A DNA stretch of 9,181 nucleotides from Tissierellales bacterium (lineage in GTDB: Bacteria > Bacillota > Clostridia > Tissierellales > JASKZW01). Position numbers and translations under genes: made by a program. Numbering within the stretch: the stretch's first letter is position 1; the number at the start of each line of letters is the position of its first letter. The notes beneath the pieces are model-generated. The model searched no databases. It had not been told where the DNA came from and saw nothing but the letters and a program-made list of their open reading frames with translations. The DNA lies in contig JASLIL010000070.1 in NCBI GenBank assembly GCA_030152145.1, forward strand, positions 1 through 9,181, given 5' to 3'. Positions 1 through 6,567 of the stretch are shown piece by piece.

Positions 1-140
1 GCATTGTACTCTGGATCTCCTCCACCTTCTCGCACTGCTACTATAATACTTCTAGCTAGCTTGGTAAATAATTTACCACGCATCTTATCCTCTTTACCTT
101 TTTTGTTCTTAATATTATTCCACTTTGAATGTCCTGCCAC
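1..140 (-). CDS. yebC: YebC/PmpR family protein, N-terminal part (cut by window edge)
   Basis: The minus strand from a GTG at 138-140 encodes 46 full codons before the window ends. The first residues, (M)AGHSKWNNIKNKKGKED, followed by KMRGKLFTKLARSI and REGGGDP, are the hallmark N-terminus of the YebC/PmpR family (about 240 residues when whole). This cytoplasmic family was long annotated as transcriptional regulators. More recent work, as I recall it, links members to translation through proline-rich stalls. The start is fixed by an AAGGAGG at 150-156, nine bases upstream, and by the invariant AGHSKW directly after it. It is the last visible gene of the hflX-nadE operon, 58 bases after nadE. 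Family assignment is very secure; function is by family only. The C-terminal domains lie outside the window. Confidence 0.94.
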   Translation of the reverse strand, partial: MAGHSKWNNIKNKKGKEDKMRGKLFTKLARSIIVAVREGGGDPEYN

Positions 141-149
141 AGTGTTCAA

Positions 150-156
150 CCTCCTT
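150..156 (-). promoter_or_regulatory. Ribosome binding site of yebC
   Basis: AAGGAGG on the minus strand, nine bases before the GTG at 138-140. It decides the non-ATG start of yebC. Confidence 0.8.
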
Positions 157-167
157 AACTCATTACC

Positions 168-190
168 AAACTATTTTACCACAATAGTTT
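168..190 (-). promoter_or_regulatory. AT-rich inverted repeat with a possible extended -10 before yebC
   Basis: The only roomy junction in the operon holds an 8-bp perfect inverted repeat (AAACTATT at 168-175, AATAGTTT at 183-190, 7-base loop). On the minus strand the same stretch reads TGG-TAAAAT (TAAAAT at 173-178), which resembles an extended -10, but no good -35 precedes it. It could be an internal promoter or operator for yebC. It has no GC-rich stem and so is unlikely to terminate transcription. In AT-rich DNA this may be chance. Confidence 0.22.
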
Positions 191-198
191 AATTTTTA

Positions 199-912
199 CT
201 ATTTTATTCTATATATTTGGGCATAATTCCTTTTATGTTGAGAATTTCTATGCATTCTATCTACTTTATCCTTCAATTCTTGACTTCCCTGACCCGTCAA
301 TATATATCTATCTAGTTCCTCATAGCTAAAGCCCAGTTCCTCCTCGTCAGTTTGTTCCTCCCAAAGTCCAGCACTCGGCTTCTTATTTATAATGCTTTCC
401 GGTATATTTAAAATTTTAGCCATAGCAAATATATCCATCTTTACAAAGTCTGCTATAGGCATTAGGTCAACACTACTATCCCCATGCTTTGTAAAGTATC
501 CTACATGAAATTCTGACCTGTTAGTGGGACCTAATACTAGGTAGCCCAACTGTTGACCTATAAGGTAAAGAGTCGTCATCCTTAACCTAGGTTTTATGTT
601 GGCCATAGCTAATTGACTAGGCTCCTCTAGATTAGCTTCCTTTAAAAGAAGATCATAGCTACTAGTAAGGTCTACCTTCTGTGTTTTAAGGCCAACAGAT
701 TCACTTACAACTAAAGCATCTTCTTCATCTTTTGGGTTACTGTGACAGGGCATTATTAAGCCTAGGGAATTGTCGGGGAAGGCCTTCTTTGCCAAAGCTG
801 CCACTACTGCTGAATCTATACCTCCACTTAAGCCAAATATAACTCCCCTTCCATTAGCCTCTGCTACCTTAGTCCTAATCCAATTTACTATCTCTTCTAC
901 TTGTCTTTCCAT
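199..912 (-). CDS. nadE: NH3-dependent NAD+ synthetase
   Basis: Cytoplasmic enzyme that amidates deamido-NAD to NAD with ATP and ammonia, the last step of NAD synthesis. The product is 237 residues from the ATG at 910-912. The ATP-pyrophosphatase loop SGGIDS lies near residues 29-34, with the conserved NIKPRLRMTTLY near 105-116, GPTNRSE near 128-134, GYFTKHGD near 138-145 and the C-terminal GLWEEQTDEEELG. No N-terminal glutaminase domain is present, so free ammonia is the nitrogen donor. A GTG three codons upstream (919-921) is also in frame. It has no properly spaced SD, whereas AGGTGAT stands at the right distance before the ATG, so I chose the ATG. The gene follows the yigZ stop by nine bases in the same operon. 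A small oddity is GPTN where GTGN or GTDN is usual. Identity is very secure. Confidence 0.96.
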   Translation of the reverse strand: MERQVEEIVNWIRTKVAEANGRGVIFGLSGGIDSAVVAALAKKAFPDNSLGLIMPCHSNPKDEEDALVVSESVGLKTQKVDLTSSYDLLLKEANLEEPSQLAMANIKPRLRMTTLYLIGQQLGYLVLGPTNRSEFHVGYFTKHGDSSVDLMPIADFVKMDIFAMAKILNIPESIINKKPSAGLWEEQTDEEELGFSYEELDRYILTGQGSQELKDKVDRMHRNSQHKRNYAQIYRIK

Positions 913-921
913 TCTAATCAC

Positions 922-1554
922 CTACACCTTTAAATTTATATACCTTTCACCTATATTTGAAATCTCAGCATCTCCACTAGTCAAGTTGGTTATTTCTGAC
1001 TGAAATTGATCTATATGGTCATACTTAATGGCCAGGTAGATATTAACTGCCTCATCGTAAACAGTGTCATCAACTATATAGGCCTGATTCATTATATGGT
1101 TTTCAACAGCACCATAGGCTGTATAATCTAACCTAACCTTTATCTCATGATGAAGGGTTCTATTTACTATACCAGCCCCATCAACTGCAATCTTAGCCCC
1201 CTTGGTATAGGCCCTTATAAGACCACCTGCCCCCAGCTTTATGCCTCCAAAATATCTGGTAACAACAAGGACTGTATTTCTTAAATCTTCCTTTTTTAAA
1301 ACTTCCAGCATGGGAACCCCTGCTGTGCCTGACGGTTCCCCATCATCACTAAAACGTTGGATATTACTATCCTCACCTAAGACATAGGCATATGTATTAT
1401 GGGTAGCATCCCTATGTTTTTCTGAAATTTCCTCTATAAAAGCAAGTGCTTCTTTCTCAGAGTCTATAGGTTTACCATATCCTATGAAGGTGGACTTGTT
1501 TATTAAAACCTGATCTTCTCCATAGCCATTTAATGTTCTATATACTTCCTTCAC
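922..1554 (-). CDS. yigZ: YigZ/IMPACT family protein (UPF0029 plus DUF1949 domains)
   Basis: 210 residues, the normal length for YigZ (YvyE in Bacillus). The N-terminal IMPACT/UPF0029 domain (about residues 15-123) carries both family signatures: SDDGEPSGTAGVP at 69-81 and TRYFGGIKLGAGGLIRAY at 99-116. The C-terminal part (about 138-195) fits the ferredoxin-like DUF1949 domain. The biochemical role is not settled. The eukaryotic homologue IMPACT binds the GCN2 activator GCN1 and so touches translation control, and bacterial members are only predicted to act on translation or nucleic acids. The start is a GTG at 1552-1554 whose G is also the last base of the upstream gene's TAG. An AAAGGAG at 1561-1567, six bases ahead and inside the upstream gene, supports this start. 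Expression is therefore likely coupled to the HEAT-repeat gene. Family certain, function open. Confidence 0.95.
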   Translation of the reverse strand: MKEVYRTLNGYGEDQVLINKSTFIGYGKPIDSEKEALAFIEEISEKHRDATHNTYAYVLGEDSNIQRFSDDGEPSGTAGVPMLEVLKKEDLRNTVLVVTRYFGGIKLGAGGLIRAYTKGAKIAVDGAGIVNRTLHHEIKVRLDYTAYGAVENHIMNQAYIVDDTVYDEAVNIYLAIKYDHIDQFQSEITNLTSGDAEISNIGERYINLKV

Positions 1555-2198
1555 TATATACTCCTTTCTCTAATCAACTCTATAGTCCTATCTATCTCTC
1601 TTATAACATAGGCCTTGTCTCCTTTCTGCCTATGTCTTAGCAGCAAATCAACAGTTTCCATATTTCCCATACCAGCCAGGGCCTTTATAGCATACTGCCT
1701 GACCTGAGGATTCCCATCCCTTATCATATACTCTAGCCAAGGCCTTGTAGTTTCTTCTCCTATCTTTCCAAGAGCAGAACAGGCCAGCCTCTTCTTATTA
1801 AAGGAATTGGTTTTAAGCTCCATCTTCAAGAAGGGCAGCAGTCTTTTATCTCTCAATTCGCCTATGGTCCAGATTAAAATCATCCTATCCTCTACTTCCT
1901 TAAACTCGGTGTATCTTAGGTAAATCTCCCTAGATAGATTTTCTCTTAGGTCTGGATCCATACTAGAAAGAAGCTCTAGTCTCTCATCTTTTGTCTTACT
2001 TATAAAATCCAAAAGAAAATCCTCTTCAGCTTCTTCCCTATAGTCTATCTTGGCCTGTATTATATCTCTTTCTATATCCTTAATTTCTTTATTTCTTATT
2101 CTAGCTATAGTAGAAATATTCTTCCCCTCTAGATAGAGGAGATAGCTAATCATGTAGTCCTTCAAATTATCTATATCATTCCAACTATACAAAGACAT
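1554..2198 (-). CDS. HEAT-repeat protein with N-terminal helix-turn-helix-like segment, function unknown
   Basis: 214 residues, no signal peptide or membrane segment, so probably cytoplasmic. The C-terminal half shows three helical repeats of HEAT type: about 104-130 (WTIGELRDKRLLPFLKMEL), 136-161 (ACSALGKIGEETTRPWLEYM) and 165-190 (VRQYAIKALAGMGNMETVDLLL). The recurring A/L-x-x-LG/AxxG-x-x-x-x-x-x-LL pattern is typical of protein-binding scaffolds. Residues 15-53 (YLLYLEGKNISTIARIRNKEI followed by a charged helix) look like a sigma-region-4-style helix-turn-helix, and 54-100 is a charged helical linker. The ATG at 2196-2198 is four bases after the hflX stop, and its SD (GGGTGAT) is made from the end of hflX, implying translational coupling. 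It overlaps yigZ by one base. I do not recognise a named family. Its position between HflX and YigZ hints at a ribosome- or stress-related partner role, which is inference only. Confidence 0.85.
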   Translation of the reverse strand: MSLYSWNDIDNLKDYMISYLLYLEGKNISTIARIRNKEIKDIERDIIQAKIDYREEAEEDFLLDFISKTKDERLELLSSMDPDLRENLSREIYLRYTEFKEVEDRMILIWTIGELRDKRLLPFLKMELKTNSFNKKRLACSALGKIGEETTRPWLEYMIRDGNPQVRQYAIKALAGMGNMETVDLLLRHRQKGDKAYVIREIDRTIELIRERSI

Positions 2199-2202
2199 AG
2201 CA

Positions 2203-3477
2203 TCACCCTATTATAAACTCATTATACTTATTATAGTCTATTTCATTTATTTCTAAAGTAAATTTAGTCCCATTGTAAAGATGTTCTAGATCCCTTGTCT
2301 TATAGGCCTTAATAAAATAGTCCACCAAGTCATGTCTATCATAAGGAATTAGTAGGTCTACACTTCTAAAGCGCTGAGGTAAATTCTCTTCTATTAGCTT
2401 TAGAAGCTCATCTATTCCCTCATCAGTTTCTGCTGATATATAGATAGACTCTTTAACTAAATCTGGGTCAAATACCAGTTCCCCTTCTAGCTTATCCATC
2501 TTATTAAAAACAGTATATAGAGGCTTATCTAGAACTCCCAGATCCCTTAGGATCTTATAGGTTACCTTTAACTGAAGATCTATATTCTCATCAGATGCAT
2601 CTATAACATGAAGTATTAAATCAGCATATTGAATTTCCTCTAAAGTAGCCTTAAAAGCTTCTATTAAGTGTGTAGGAAGCTTATCAACAAATCCAACTGT
2701 ATCACTTAAAAGAAATTTTTGTCCATTAGGAAGTGTAGCCTCTCTCATGGAGGTATCCAAGGTTGCAAAAAGCATGTCATAGGCAAAAACCGACTTATCT
2801 TCAGCATAGTTTTCATTTCTCTTTATAACACTATTTAGGATAGTTGACTTACCTGCATTGGTGTAACCTACTAGAGAAACTATGGGAATATTTGCCTTCT
2901 CTCTCTTCTTCCTCTTTACATCTCTGGATTTCTTTAACTCTTTTAGTTCATTTTCAATTTTTGATATCTCCTTTAAAATAACCCTTCTATCCAACTCAAG
3001 CTTTTGCTCTCCTGGTCCCCTTGTACCTATTCCTCCACCTTCTCTTGAAAGGTAGTCTCTATAACCTATTAGTCTAGGAAGCCTATACTTTAATTGGGCT
3101 AATTTTACCTGAAGCTTACCCTCTTTAGACTTGGCCCTATTGGCAAATATATCAAGAATTAGGTTTGTCCTATCTAAGACCTTTCTCTCCATCAGTTTCT
3201 CTAGGTTTCTAATTTGAGCACCTGATAATTCATCATTAAATATTACCGTATCAGCATCTAGTTCCTCGGCATAAGCTTTTATCTCATCAGCCTTTCCATG
3301 ACCAATAAAGTATGCAACATCAATGCTATCTTTTTTCTGTACTACTCGGGCTAATACTTCTCCACCAGCTGCCTTAACTAGTTCTTCCAGCTCATCAAGG
3401 GATTTTTCTATATCCCCCTTGCTCTTTTGGTGGTCTAAACCAACTATAATACTTCTATCTTTATTGTCTAAAGTCAA
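2203..3477 (-). CDS. hflX: GTPase HflX (ribosome-splitting/rescue GTPase)
   Basis: HflX binds the 50S subunit and splits or rescues stalled ribosomes under heat or antibiotic stress in species where it has been studied. The product is 424 residues, usual for the family. The N-terminal HflX domain (about 8-115) contains YFIGHGKADE. The family signature GGGIGTRGPGE is at 147-157, followed by a coiled-coil-like linker of lysine and glutamate (about 162-196). The GTPase domain has G1 GYTNAGKST (204-212), G2 FATLDT (237-242), G3 DTVGF (259-263), G4 NKMD (325-328) and G5 SAE (348-350). A C-terminal domain follows. I start it at the TTG at 3475-3477 because AAGGAGG sits seven bases ahead. An ATG at 3514-3516 would extend it by 13 residues, but those codons are the -10 box and SD. 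It is the first gene of the operon. Confidence 0.96.
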   Translation of the reverse strand: MTLDNKDRSIIVGLDHQKSKGDIEKSLDELEELVKAAGGEVLARVVQKKDSIDVAYFIGHGKADEIKAYAEELDADTVIFNDELSGAQIRNLEKLMERKVLDRTNLILDIFANRAKSKEGKLQVKLAQLKYRLPRLIGYRDYLSREGGGIGTRGPGEQKLELDRRVILKEISKIENELKELKKSRDVKRKKREKANIPIVSLVGYTNAGKSTILNSVIKRNENYAEDKSVFAYDMLFATLDTSMREATLPNGQKFLLSDTVGFVDKLPTHLIEAFKATLEEIQYADLILHVIDASDENIDLQLKVTYKILRDLGVLDKPLYTVFNKMDKLEGELVFDPDLVKESIYISAETDEGIDELLKLIEENLPQRFRSVDLLIPYDRHDLVDYFIKAYKTRDLEHLYNGTKFTLEINEIDYNKYNEFIIG

Positions 3478-3484
3478 TATGATC

Positions 3485-3491
3485 CCTCCTT
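3485..3491 (-). promoter_or_regulatory. Ribosome binding site of hflX
   Basis: AAGGAGG, seven bases before TTG 3475-3477. It decides for the TTG start over the in-frame ATG at 3514-3516, which has no SD. Confidence 0.85.
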
Positions 3492-3496
3492 CTTGT

Positions 3497-3505
3497 ATTA
3501 TACCA
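3497..3505 (-). promoter_or_regulatory. Extended -10 promoter of the hflX operon
   Basis: The minus strand reads TGG-TATAAT, a perfect -10 (3497-3502) with the TGn extension (3503-3505). No good -35 exists at 16-18 bases (TGTGTT at 17). A TTGAGA lies only 13 bases away. Extended -10 promoters can work without a -35. Transcription should begin near 3490, leaving a leader of only about a dozen bases that is essentially the SD. This agrees with translation starting at the TTG. Confidence 0.62.
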
Positions 3506-3534
3506 TTTATTATCATCTCAACACAGTTATATTG

Positions 3535-3563
3535 TTAACATAAGTAATTTTCTATGGTATAAT
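3535..3563 (+). promoter_or_regulatory. Promoter of the class A PBP gene
   Basis: TTAACA (3535-3540, five of six matches to TTGACA), a 17-base spacer, then TATAAT (3558-3563, perfect) preceded by TGG at 3555-3557 as an extended -10. Transcription should start near 3570, about 30 bases before the ATG. The -35 is the right part of the 8-bp palindrome TGTTAACA (3533-3540), a possible operator. Confidence 0.75.
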
Positions 3564-3599
3564 AAATTTGTTTACTACCTTTTATAAAGGAGGTATCTC

Positions 3600-6539
3600 A
3601 TGTCAGATAAAGAAGTAAAAGAGAAAAAAATAAAAAAGGAAAAAAAGGAGAAAAAGAAAAAGACTAGTAAATTAAAGATACTATTGATTATCCTTCTGAT
3701 AGCTGTTCTTGCAGTAGGTGCTGTGGCTCTAAAGTTTACCTTAAGTGCTATCAAGGATGCTCCCAAGGTTGATCCAACTAAGATCAACGAGCTCCTAGAT
3801 GAAACATCTACAATACTAGATGCCAATGGCAACTTAATTGAAAAGATTCAAACCGAAGAGTACAGAACTATAGTAAGCTTAGATAAGGTGCCAAAACATC
3901 TACAGGATGCCTACGTATCCATAGAAGATGAGAGGTTTGAAAGCCATATAGGAGTAGACCTTAGAGGTATCTTAAGTTCAGTTGTGGACAACTTAAAGGC
4001 TGGCAAAGCTGTTAGAGGAGCTAGTACCATTACACAACAGCTAGCTAGAAACCTTTACCTATCCAATGAAAAGAAACTAGACAGAAAGATAAAGGAAGCA
4101 TATATAGCTATACAATTAGAACAAAATTTAACAAAAGATCAGATTCTTGAAACATACTTAAATAGAATCTACCTGGGACAAGGGGCTTATGGTGTCCAAG
4201 AGGCATCCCAAACCTATTTCTCTAAAAATGTTGAGGACTTGACCATAGGTGAAGCAGCAACTCTCGCTGGTATTGTAAAGAGTCCTACAAAGTACTCTAT
4301 CTACAAAACTGTAAAGCCTGAGAATTTCGATGAAGCTAATCAAATAGAAGTAGGCAGACTAGATATTCTTGGAGAAAAGTATATTGCTGTTTTTAATGAG
4401 GAAGCTGTTAAGAGACAAAAAATAGTCTTAAATAAGATGCTAGAGCTTAATAAGATAAGTAAGGAAGAATACGATGCAGCTATAAATGAAGATATAGCAG
4501 CAGCCTTAAAACCAGGAAAGAAAAAAATCAATGATATAACTTCATATTTCAATGATTTAATAAAAACAGATGTAGTAAACTCACTAATTAATGACCTGGG
4601 TTATTCAAAGGATGACGCAGAAAGCCTACTCTATGGTGGAGGCCTAAAGATCTATAGTACTATGGACTTAAATCTTCAAAGAAAATTAGAAAATATCTAT
4701 GAGAATTTTACCCAGGTACTACTAGAAGGTTATAAAACAAATGGACCAGCCTTCATATCATGGAAGTTAGACTCTAATCAAAATATTTTAGATGAAAGAA
4801 ATAATATAATATTCTTTAAAAAAGACAGTATACTTACAGAAGAGGGAGACCTGAAGTTCTATAACAACTCTTATACAAAAGATGATAGTGGAGTAAGATT
4901 CTATAAGTCACATCTTGTGCCTTACAATGAAAAGATTACTATATCTAACTACTATACTATTGATGACAACAAGAACTTAGTTACCCACACTATAGGTGCC
5001 CTTTCTATTCCAGAGGATATGTACTCTATAGATAATGAAAGTATATTTATAAAAAATGAATTTTTAGATAAAAACCCTAATTTCTTAAGAATAAACGAAG
5101 AAGGAACCCTGCTGATTAGCAAGGACTACTTTGCTAATGACGAAAAGGGTATAGTTCAACCTCAGTCTGCTTCTGTTATTGTAGACTATAGAAATGGACA
5201 TATAAAAGCTATAGCAGGAGGTAGAGATGTTAAGGGTGCCAGGATTTTAAACAGGGCCCTAACACCTAGACAACCTGGTTCAACAATTAAACCTCTAGCA
5301 GCATATTTACCTGCCTTAGATACTGGTTCTACTGCTGCCAGCCCTATAGATGATGTGCCTTATATGGTTAATGACGAGATTTGGCCTAATAACTGGTATA
5401 AAGGTTTTAGGGGTATAATGAGCTTAAGAAAAGCTGTAGAACAATCAGTTAACGTAACATCAGTTAAAACTGTTGAAAAAGTTGGAATAGAGACTTCCCT
5501 ATCCTACCTAGAAAAGATGGGAATAATCGACTCTAAAAATCCAGCTAATGACAGCTTTGTAAGTAGATCTGAAAGTGCCCATAATGACGAAAACCTTTCA
5601 GCCTTAGGACTAGGTGGAATGAGCAAGGGTATTTCTCCCTTAAAGCTAACCGGAGGATTCTCATCTATAGCCAATATGGGTGTCTACAAGGAGCCTGTAT
5701 CCTTTACCAAGGTTATAGATAGTAACGGTAAGGTCCTAATAGATAACACCAAGGAAGGCATTAGAGTAGCCCAAGCTGAAAATGCCTATATAATGACTGA
5801 TATATTAAGGACTACTGTAACAGAAGGTATAGCGGGACGTGCTCAGATTCCAAACATGACCACTGCTGGTAAAACTGGTACTACCCAGGATAAGGCTGAT
5901 GCATGGTTTGCAGGTTTTACGCCCTACTATGCCATGAGTACTTGGATTGGTAATGACAATCCACAAATAAAGCTAAATCAAGGAAGTGCTATAGCAGCAA
6001 AACTTTGGAGAATTATAATGACCGAGGTCCATGATGGACTGGAAAATAAAAGCTTTGAAAGACCAGAGGGAATAGTTGAGTTACAGGTTTGTACTCAGTC
6101 TGGAAAGATTCCTACAAGTCTTTGTAACAGTGATCCTAGATCTGTAGTTAGGACTGAGATCTTTAACAAGGCCAATGTTCCATCAGACTCTTGTGATGTT
6201 CATATAAGCGCTAATGTATGTGCTGAAACCGGCCTTCTGGCAACAGAATATTGCCCAGTTGGTAGCCGTTCAGTTATAAAGAGGACTCCTCCTTATGACC
6301 CTGCTGCACATGGTGGAGTTTATCCATCAGACTATGACTACACTATGCCAAGTTCCTACTGTAATGTTCATACAAAGAGCAAGCTAGAGGAAATAATAGA
6401 TAATATTATAGGCAATGGTGATGACGAGGAAGATGAAGGTCAAGAAGATGGTGAGGAAAAGCCAGAGGAAACTGAAAAACCAGAGGAAAGTCCTAGTGAA
6501 GATAAAGAAGACACAGATAAGGAAGATAATGAGCAATAA
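3600..6539 (+). CDS. Class A penicillin-binding protein, PBP1A type (bifunctional transglycosylase/transpeptidase)
   Basis: Polymerises and cross-links peptidoglycan at the outer face of the membrane. The 979 residues run as follows. A lysine-rich cytoplasmic tail (1-26). One membrane anchor (about 27-49). A GT51 glycosyltransferase domain (about 65-240) with EDERFESH at 109-116 (catalytic Glu109), GASTITQQLAR at 140-150 and ILETYLNRIYLGQGAYG at 182-198. A linker with a long insertion (about 370-520). A transpeptidase domain with STIK at 561-564 (nucleophile Ser561), SVN at 616-618 and KTGTT at 758-762. All catalytic motifs are intact. After the transpeptidase come a duplicated cysteine module (829-924, six cysteines) and an acidic, low-complexity tail (941-979). 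It is longer than many PBP1A proteins because of the linker and tail. The start follows AAAGGAGG (3586-3593) by six bases. Divergent from hflX; monocistronic, ended by the hairpin just after its stop. Function secure. Confidence 0.97.
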   Translation: MSDKEVKEKKIKKEKKEKKKKTSKLKILLIILLIAVLAVGAVALKFTLSAIKDAPKVDPTKINELLDETSTILDANGNLIEKIQTEEYRTIVSLDKVPKHLQDAYVSIEDERFESHIGVDLRGILSSVVDNLKAGKAVRGASTITQQLARNLYLSNEKKLDRKIKEAYIAIQLEQNLTKDQILETYLNRIYLGQGAYGVQEASQTYFSKNVEDLTIGEAATLAGIVKSPTKYSIYKTVKPENFDEANQIEVGRLDILGEKYIAVFNEEAVKRQKIVLNKMLELNKISKEEYDAAINEDIAAALKPGKKKINDITSYFNDLIKTDVVNSLINDLGYSKDDAESLLYGGGLKIYSTMDLNLQRKLENIYENFTQVLLEGYKTNGPAFISWKLDSNQNILDERNNIIFFKKDSILTEEGDLKFYNNSYTKDDSGVRFYKSHLVPYNEKITISNYYTIDDNKNLVTHTIGALSIPEDMYSIDNESIFIKNEFLDKNPNFLRINEEGTLLISKDYFANDEKGIVQPQSASVIVDYRNGHIKAIAGGRDVKGARILNRALTPRQPGSTIKPLAAYLPALDTGSTAASPIDDVPYMVNDEIWPNNWYKGFRGIMSLRKAVEQSVNVTSVKTVEKVGIETSLSYLEKMGIIDSKNPANDSFVSRSESAHNDENLSALGLGGMSKGISPLKLTGGFSSIANMGVYKEPVSFTKVIDSNGKVLIDNTKEGIRVAQAENAYIMTDILRTTVTEGIAGRAQIPNMTTAGKTGTTQDKADAWFAGFTPYYAMSTWIGNDNPQIKLNQGSAIAAKLWRIIMTEVHDGLENKSFERPEGIVELQVCTQSGKIPTSLCNSDPRSVVRTEIFNKANVPSDSCDVHISANVCAETGLLATEYCPVGSRSVIKRTPPYDPAAHGGVYPSDYDYTMPSSYCNVHTKSKLEEIIDNIIGNGDDEEDEGQEDGEEKPEETEKPEESPSEDKEDTDKEDNEQ

Positions 6540-6562
6540 AAAACCCCATATGGGGTTTTTTT
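6538..6562. terminator. Bidirectional Rho-independent terminator between the PBP gene and folD
   Basis: Ten-base-pair hairpin of A6-CCCC (6538-6547) and GGGG-T6 (6552-6561) with a four-base ATAT loop. A T run continues to 6562 on the plus strand, and the A run on the left gives six Ts on the minus strand. It lies on the PBP stop codon and five bases past the folD stop, so one element can serve both convergent genes. Confidence 0.9.
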
Positions 6563-6567
6563 CTTGT

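Noticed and set aside
4..192. Plus-strand open frame of 62 codons at the left edge
   Set aside because: It is antisense to the unmistakable yebC start, has no SD and has a composition typical of a shadow frame.
919..921. GTG as the start of nadE
   Set aside because: No SD at proper spacing; the ATG nine bases later has AGGTGAT at good distance. It cannot be fully excluded.
3575..3832. Minus-strand frame of 85 codons rich in Ser and Phe
   Set aside because: It is the complement of the Lys-rich PBP start (A tracts read as Phe), without an SD.
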